From assembly GCF_014775655.1 (NCBI RefSeq), contig NZ_CP061274.1:1302001-1366000 (forward strand): DNA of 64,000 nt, read 5' to 3'. How positions within the stretch are numbered: the stretch's first letter is position 1; the number at the start of each line of letters is the position of its first letter. A program made the position numbers and the translations under genes. Of the stretch, positions 59,520 to 64,000 are shown piece after piece. The notes beneath the pieces are model-generated. The model saw only the letters and a program-made list of their open reading frames with translations. It was not told the origin of the DNA and searched no databases. This DNA is from Clavibacter zhangzhiyongii. Lineage in GTDB: Bacteria; Actinomycetota; Actinomycetes; Actinomycetales; Microbacteriaceae.

Positions 59520-60970
59520 TCGCGTCGGCGCCGGCGGGCGCCGGGATCGGTCCGGGGGATGAGACGGATGCACCGCCGCCGAGCTCGCGCGGGAGGCACG
59601 CGCACCCGGGGGAGCGGGCCCTTGCGGCTCCCGACTCCGCGCGCGCCCGTTCGGTGTCCCGCCTCGGGCTCCCCGCGGAGGAGCTGCGCGAGATCGTGGC
59701 CGCGCTCCATCCCTCCTCCGGCGCGGGGCGCGAGCCCGAGCGCCCGCGGGAGGTCGACCTCGACGCCGACGTCGACGAGCTGCTGGCGCGGTGCACCTGG
59801 TCGGGCATCGCGGAGCCGGGCGATCGCGTCGCCGGAGCCGTCCTCGACGTCCTCGGAGCGTGCGCGGCCCTCACCGCGGTGGTCGACGACCGCGCCGCGG
59901 ATGCCGTGGTCGGGGCGATGGTCGACGCCGGCCTGGACCTCGGGTCGGACGGACGCGACGCCCTCGTCCGCGAGGTCGCTGCGGCGCTGGAGCGGTGGCG
60001 TCCGCGCGTCATCCGTGCGGAGGCGGCGGCGCGACTCCGCGCAGCGCGCGCGGTGGGCGCGCGGGTGCTCGTGCCCGGGGATCCGCTCTGGCCGTCGGGT
60101 GTCGACGACCTGGGCCCGCACGCACCGCTCGTCCTCTGGTGGACGGGAGCCGAGGGCGCCCTCCCGGCTCTCGCCCGGTCGGTGGCCGTCGTCGGAGCCC
60201 GGGCCGCGACCGGCTACGGGGAGCACGTGACGGCCGAGCTCGCGGCGGGACTCGTCGAGCGCGACGTCGCCGTGGTCTCCGGAGGTGCCTACGGCGTCGA
60301 CGGGGCGGCCCATCGGTCGGCGGTGGGATCCGCGGGGCGCACGGTCGCCTTCCTCGCCGGCGGCGTGGATCGGCTCTACCCGTCGGGTCACACGGAGCTG
60401 TTCCGTCGCATGCGGGTCGACGGCGCCGTCCTCTCCGAGCTGCCGTGCGGCGCATCTCCCACCCGATGGAGGTTCCTGCTCCGGAACAGGCTCATCGCGG
60501 CGGTCAGCACGGCCACGGTGGTCGTGGAGGCCGGCGCACGCAGCGGATCGCTCAACACGGCGAACCACGCCATCGCGCTCGAGCGCCCCCTCGGGGCGGT
60601 CCCCGGTCCCGTCACGAGTCCCTCGTCGTCCGGCTGTCATCGTCTCCTGCGGGAGTCGGGGGCCGCGTGCATCACCTCGGCCGACGACGTCATGGAGCTG
60701 GTGCCGGGGCGGGCCGGCATCGCGCCGGCCACGGCCCCGGAGCCGTCGTCGAGGGCCGCCGACCCGTCCGGCGGTCGGACCGCGGGCGATCCCCGGGTCA
60801 CCCGGGTGCTCGACGCCCTGGCCGTGCGACGCGGGCGGGACACCGCGGACGTGGCCGCGCGCGCCGGGCTCGGGGTCGCCGAGGCCTCCTCCGTGCTCGG
60901 GCTGCTGGAGCTCGAAGGTGCCGTCGCCCGGCCGGACGGGGGCTGGGTGCGCCGTCCGTCGAGCCGGTGA
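59516..60970 (+). CDS. dprA: DNA-processing protein DprA (Smf)
   Basis: This 484-residue protein loads RecA on incoming single-stranded DNA. The extended Rossmann domain (about 215-400) has SVAVVGARAATGYGEHVTAE, VVSGGAYGVDGAAHRSAVGS, FLAGGVDRLYPSGHTELFRR, FLLRNRLIAAVS and VVEAGARSGSLNTANHA. A C-terminal winged-helix-like domain (about 420-480) follows. The N-terminus is about 85 residues longer than usual, with a low-complexity segment (residues 1-45). The GTG start overlaps the yifB stop (GTGA), so this start is favoured by coupling. Confidence 0.93.
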   Translation: MIASAPAGAGIGPGDETDAPPPSSRGRHAHPGERALAAPDSARARSVSRLGLPAEELREIVAALHPSSGAGREPERPREVDLDADVDELLARCTWSGIAEPGDRVAGAVLDVLGACAALTAVVDDRAADAVVGAMVDAGLDLGSDGRDALVREVAAALERWRPRVIRAEAAARLRAARAVGARVLVPGDPLWPSGVDDLGPHAPLVLWWTGAEGALPALARSVAVVGARAATGYGEHVTAELAAGLVERDVAVVSGGAYGVDGAAHRSAVGSAGRTVAFLAGGVDRLYPSGHTELFRRMRVDGAVLSELPCGASPTRWRFLLRNRLIAAVSTATVVVEAGARSGSLNTANHAIALERPLGAVPGPVTSPSSSGCHRLLRESGAACITSADDVMELVPGRAGIAPATAPEPSSRAADPSGGRTAGDPRVTRVLDALAVRRGRDTADVAARAGLGVAEASSVLGLLELEGAVARPDGGWVRRPSSR

Positions 60971-61074
60971 CCGCGGGCGGCCGGGGTCGGACGGGTCCGC
61001 TCGTCGCCCCGGCGTGGGCACGCGGCGCACGAGGCCGCGCCATCGGGTCTGCGACAGGCGGTGCGCCGGGGCCG

Positions 61075-61080
61075 TAGCCT
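61075..61080 (+). promoter_or_regulatory. -10 hexamer TAGCCT, leaderless start of xerC
   Basis: TAGCCT ends 6 nt before the xerC ATG. Confidence 0.6.
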
Positions 61081-61086
61081 GCCGGG

Positions 61087-62073
61087 ATGGACATGGCAGC
61101 GACGTCCCCGGACCCGGCGGCGGCCCGCCTCCGGCCCGGGGGCACCGAGGGCGCGCGGACCCGCGCCCCCGGGCTGGAGTCGGACATCGCCGACTTCGCC
61201 GCGTCGATGGGACTCGAGCGGGGGAGCGCGGCGCACACCCTGCGCGCCTACTCGTCCGACCTGCGGGACCTCGCGGCTCACGCCGCACGTCGGGGGATCA
61301 CCACCTCCACCGGGCTGGACCTCGAGGTGCTGCGGGACTGGATGTGGCGCGGATCGCAGGCGCGGCTCGCGCCCGCCACGCTCGCGCGACGATCCGCCGC
61401 CGCCCGGGGCTTCGGCGCGTGGCTGGCCCGCACGGGCCGTGTGGACGCGGATCCGGCCGCCCGCCTCAAGGCCCCGCGCGCCGGCGCGCACCTGCCCCGG
61501 GTCCTCGCGCGCGAGCAGATGTCGACGCTCCTCAGCGGCCTGGCGGCACGCGCCGCGGAGGACGACCCCTCCGCGCTCCGCGACCTCGCCGTCGTGGAGC
61601 TGCTCTACGCGTCCGCCCTGCGGGTCTCCGAGCTCACGGGGTTGGACGTCGGCGACGTGGACGCGTCCCGGCTGACCGTGCGCGTCATCGGCAAGGGCGA
61701 CCGCGAGCGGGTCGTCCCCTTCGGCGTCCCCGCCGCGGAGGCGCTGGAGGCGTACGCGTCCCGCGGTCGTCCGCGCCTGGTGTCGCCGAGGACCGGCACG
61801 GCGCTCCTCCTCGGCGCGCGGGGCGGACGGATGGGGTCGCGCCAGGTGTACGGCCTCGTCGCGAGGCTCCTCGCGGACATCCCCGGCTCCGGGCCGCAGG
61901 GCCCGCACGCGCTCCGGCACACGGCCGCCACGCACCTGCTCGACGGCGGCGCGGACCTCCGGACGGTGCAGGAGATGCTCGGCCACGCGAGCCTCGGCAC
62001 GACGCAGATCTACACCCACGTCTCCGTCGACCGACTGCGGCGCAGCTACGAGGGCGCGCACCCCCGGGCCTGA
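61087..62073 (+). CDS. xerC: Tyrosine recombinase XerC
   Basis: This 328-residue site-specific recombinase resolves chromosome dimers at dif. It has an N-terminal SAM-like domain (about 30-120) and a catalytic domain with Arg179 (YASALRVSELTGL), Lys in VIGKGDRERVVPFG (about 204), His274/Arg277 in HALRHTAATHLLDGG, His300 in MLGHASLGTTQ and nucleophile Tyr309. The active site is complete. The position after dprA is the usual one for actinobacterial XerC, not for a phage integrase. An unusual 30-residue Pro/Ala/Arg N-terminal extension is present. Confidence 0.93.
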   Translation: MDMAATSPDPAAARLRPGGTEGARTRAPGLESDIADFAASMGLERGSAAHTLRAYSSDLRDLAAHAARRGITTSTGLDLEVLRDWMWRGSQARLAPATLARRSAAARGFGAWLARTGRVDADPAARLKAPRAGAHLPRVLAREQMSTLLSGLAARAAEDDPSALRDLAVVELLYASALRVSELTGLDVGDVDASRLTVRVIGKGDRERVVPFGVPAAEALEAYASRGRPRLVSPRTGTALLLGARGGRMGSRQVYGLVARLLADIPGSGPQGPHALRHTAATHLLDGGADLRTVQEMLGHASLGTTQIYTHVSVDRLRRSYEGAHPRA

Positions 62074-62114
62074 CGCCAGCCGCCGGGGACCGCGTGCCCG
62101 ACGGGAGCGCATCC

Positions 62115-62128
62115 GCCGCGAGAGCGGC
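62115..62128. terminator. Short hairpin between xerC and the M23 gene
   Basis: GCCGC and GCGGC flank a GAGA tetraloop between the two convergent genes. It is short, so terminator function is tentative. Confidence 0.35.
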
Positions 62129-62130
62129 CG

Positions 62131-62790
62131 TCACGGATCGAGGGGCAGCAGCACAGCGTGCCGCAGGGCCGCGAGCAGCGGGGCCGGATCCACGTACTCA
62201 CCGTGCAGCCGCGCCCCGAGGTGGACGCCGCCGGACGGCTCGTGCCGCGGCTCCGCGGCGACGGTCCCGATGACCTGCCCGGCGCGGACGACGTCACCCG
62301 CGGAGACCGAGGGCACGACCGGCTCGACGGACGACACGAACCCGCCCGCATGCTGCAGGCTCACCACCGGACGATCGACCACCACCCCTGCGAAGGAGAC
62401 GGTGCCGTCCGCGACCGCGCGCACGTCGGCGCCCGGATCCGCCGCGACGTCGATGCCGCGATGGCCGGGACCGTAGGCGGTCGTCGGCGCCTCGAAGTGC
62501 CGGGTGACGACGTGGGGCGGGTCGACGGGCCAGGACCAGCGGGGCGTCGCGGTGACGACGCCCCGCCCGGGGACCGGCCGCACGACCTCCGCGGCCGGGC
62601 CCTCCGCGACCCGGCCCTCCGAGACCCGGCCCGCCTGGACCTGACCCGCCGCGACCGGTCCCACCGCAGCGGGGGAGCGCGGGATCCCGATCGCGCCGAT
62701 CGCGCCCGTCGCGCCCGGCCCGCACCCCGCGGCGAGCCCGACCGCCACCACCGCGGCGCACCCCCGCCGCGTCCACCGACCGCCCGCCAT
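62131..62790 (-). CDS. M23 family metallopeptidase-like exported protein (variant active site)
   Basis: This is a 219-residue exported protein. It has a signal sequence (MAGGRWTRRGCAAVVAVGL), possibly lipidated at AAGC although the lipobox is weak, then a Gly/Pro/Val linker, and a LytM/M23 domain (about 90-219). Zinc ligands His and Asp of HRGIDVAADPGADVRAVADG are present. In the usual HLHFE motif the sequence is GVHLGARL: the zinc-binding second His is kept, but the first, catalytic His is Gly. It may bind wall without full hydrolysis or use a variant mechanism. The ATG at 62790 has a strong SD (GGGAGGCGAGG). Confidence 0.85.
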   Translation of the reverse strand: MAGGRWTRRGCAAVVAVGLAAGCGPGATGAIGAIGIPRSPAAVGPVAAGQVQAGRVSEGRVAEGPAAEVVRPVPGRGVVTATPRWSWPVDPPHVVTRHFEAPTTAYGPGHRGIDVAADPGADVRAVADGTVSFAGVVVDRPVVSLQHAGGFVSSVEPVVPSVSAGDVVRAGQVIGTVAAEPRHEPSGGVHLGARLHGEYVDPAPLLAALRHAVLLPLDP

Positions 62791-62873
62791 CCTCGCCTCC
62801 CCCTCCCGGAGCGGCACACGCGTGCCCTCCCGTTTGGCGCATGATGCACCCGCGGGGAAGGGCAGCCGGACCG

Positions 62874-62903
62874 TCGACCGGAGCCGCGCGGAAGTGGCAG
62901 AGT
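62874..62903 (+). promoter_or_regulatory. Promoter of the sugar porter, TCGACC-N18-CAGAGT
   Basis: -35-like TCGACC (62874-62879) and -10 CAGAGT (62898-62903) with 18-bp spacing precede the GTG at 62912 by 8 nt, again a leaderless-type distance. Confidence 0.45.
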
Positions 62904-62911
62904 GGACCGTT

Positions 62912-64000
62912 GTGAACGAGACGACGACCCCCCGGGATGACAAGAAGCTCCAGCGACGCGCGATCGGGTTGGCGGTCTCGGCCGCGGTGGGGGGCTTCCT
63001 CTTCGGGTTCGACTCCTCCGTCATCAACGGCGCCGTCTCCGCCATCCAGGGCCGCTTCGAGCTGAGCGAGACGCTCATCGGCTTTGCCGTCGCCTCCGCC
63101 CTCCTCGGCTGTGCGCTCGGCGCCTACCTGGCCGGCCGCATCGCCGACCGCTTCGGCCGTCGATGGACGATGATCGCCGGCGCCTTCTTCTTCTTCATCA
63201 GCGCCTTCGGATCCGGCTTCGCGTTCAGCGTCTGGGACCTCACCATCTGGCGCGTGGTCGGCGGCCTCGGCATCGGCATCGCCTCCGTCGTGGCACCGGC
63301 GTACATCGCGGAGATCTCGCCCAAGCTGCTCCGCGGCCGGCTGGCGTCGCTGCAGCAGCTCGCCATCACGCTCGGCATCTTCACCGCCCTGCTCTCGGAC
63401 GCCGTCTTCGCCGGTGCCGCCGGCGGCGCGTCCGAGGGCTTCTGGTTCGGCCTCGAGGCGTGGCGCTGGATGCTCCTCGTCTGCGCGATCCCCGCGGTCG
63501 TCTACGGCTTCCTCGCGTACCGCCTGCCCGAGTCGCCCCGCTTCCTCGTCGAGAAGGGCCGCAAGGACGAGGCGCAGGAGATCCTCGCGAGCGTCTGGAA
63601 GCAGGAGGACATCGACCGCGCCAGCCGCGACCTCGAGCGCCAGATCGAGGAGGATCGCGTCGCCAAGCGCACCGGCACCCTCCGCGGGAACAAGCTGGGC
63701 CTCCAGGGGATCGTCTGGATCGGCATCATCCTGTCGGTGTTCCAGCAGTTCGTCGGCATCAACGTGATCTTCTACTACTCCACGACCCTCTGGCAGGCGG
63801 TCGGCTTCGACGAGTCGCAGTCGCTCACCACCTCGGTCATCACGGCCGTCACGAACGTGGCCGTCACCTTCATCGCCATCGCGCTCGTCGACCGCATCGG
63901 CCGCCGCCCGATCCTCCTGTCCGGCTCGCTCGCCATGGCCGTGTCCCTCGCGGTGATGGCCGTCTGCTTCAGCCAGTCGTCCACCGTCGACGGCGAGGTC
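62912..64000 (+). CDS. Sugar porter family MFS transporter (3' end outside window)
   Basis: The 363 visible codons encode a sugar/H+ symporter. TM1 has GGFLFGFDSSVINGAVSAI, and the sugar-porter signatures are RIADRFGRRWTMI, LGIGIASVVAPAYIAEISP with RGRLASLQQLAITLGI, YRLPESPRFLVEKGRKDEA before the central loop, FQQFVGINVIFYYSTTLWQA (TM7) and LVDRIGRRPILLSGS. These fit XylE/GalP/GlcP-type hexose or pentose transporters, with the exact sugar unknown. The GTG at 62912 gives a short cytoplasmic N-terminus. The reading frame is open to the window end, so about the last quarter is missing. Confidence 0.93.
   Translation, partial: MNETTTPRDDKKLQRRAIGLAVSAAVGGFLFGFDSSVINGAVSAIQGRFELSETLIGFAVASALLGCALGAYLAGRIADRFGRRWTMIAGAFFFFISAFGSGFAFSVWDLTIWRVVGGLGIGIASVVAPAYIAEISPKLLRGRLASLQQLAITLGIFTALLSDAVFAGAAGGASEGFWFGLEAWRWMLLVCAIPAVVYGFLAYRLPESPRFLVEKGRKDEAQEILASVWKQEDIDRASRDLERQIEEDRVAKRTGTLRGNKLGLQGIVWIGIILSVFQQFVGINVIFYYSTTLWQAVGFDESQSLTTSVITAVTNVAVTFIAIALVDRIGRRPILLSGSLAMAVSLAVMAVCFSQSSTVDGEV

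Overview
ORGANISM. The window is very GC-rich, with GTG and TTG starts, short intergenic gaps and a gene set typical of Actinobacteria: a multifunctional Kgd-type 2-oxoglutarate decarboxylase, GuaB1, a MarP-type protease, DUF3515, DUF2469, and an L32 protein without zinc-binding cysteines. Gene order and protein sequences suggest the family Microbacteriaceae, most like the plant-associated genus Clavibacter. That assignment rests on recognition, not on a database search. It is chromosomal backbone: I see no IS element, prophage, CRISPR array, tRNA or rRNA. No gap between annotated genes exceeds 300 bp.

LAYOUT. 0-9 kb: 3'-truncated kgd, guaB1, two tandem CNNM/CorC-type cation transporters behind a proline-rich leader ORF, an Old Yellow Enzyme and the NAD(P)HX dehydratase nnrD. 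9-15.6 kb: a YceI protein, a thiamine-binding protein, an MFS exporter, and a signalling cluster made of one histidine kinase, one degenerate kinase-like membrane protein and two NarL-type regulators. 15.7-22 kb: metX and metY, an SDR, a TetR regulator, and terC coupled to a PP2C phosphatase. 22-31.9 kb: leuCD-murA, plsC-gpsA-ddl, a glycosyltransferase, a DUF3515 lipoprotein, thiL and rsmD. 32-39 kb: a moxR-DUF58-transglutaminase operon running into recG. 39-48.6 kb: coaD, yceD-rpmF-rnc-mutM-smc, ftsY and ffh. 48.7-57 kb: a VOC protein, marP and a YbdK-type ligase, then rpsP-khpA-rimM-trmD, map, a membrane protein, rplS and lepB-rnhB. 57-64 kb: DUF2469, yraN-yifB-dprA, xerC, an M23 peptidase and the start of a sugar porter.

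HOW THE GENES WORK TOGETHER. Most belong to translation and protein export (S16, L19, L32, RimM, TrmD, RsmD, KhpA, Ffh, FtsY, LepB, Map), DNA maintenance (Smc, RecG, MutM, RNase HII, XerC, DprA), envelope precursors (MurA, Ddl, PlsC, GpsA, M23) and amino-acid or cofactor synthesis (LeuCD, MetXY, CoaD, ThiL, NnrD).

MAIN OBSERVATION. At least a dozen genes have a TANNNT -10 hexamer ending 6-7 nt before the start codon, the geometry of leaderless mRNA. Several genes that do have a 5' leader instead carry a tiny ORF placed like a leaderless gene and running up to, or into, the main gene (before the CNNM pair, leuC, metY, rsmD, rplS and smc). The most notable is a 32-residue Asp/Pro-rich peptide before the CNNM/CorC cation transporters. 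Its composition and position recall the Salmonella mgtL leader peptide, and it is the best candidate here for an undescribed control element.
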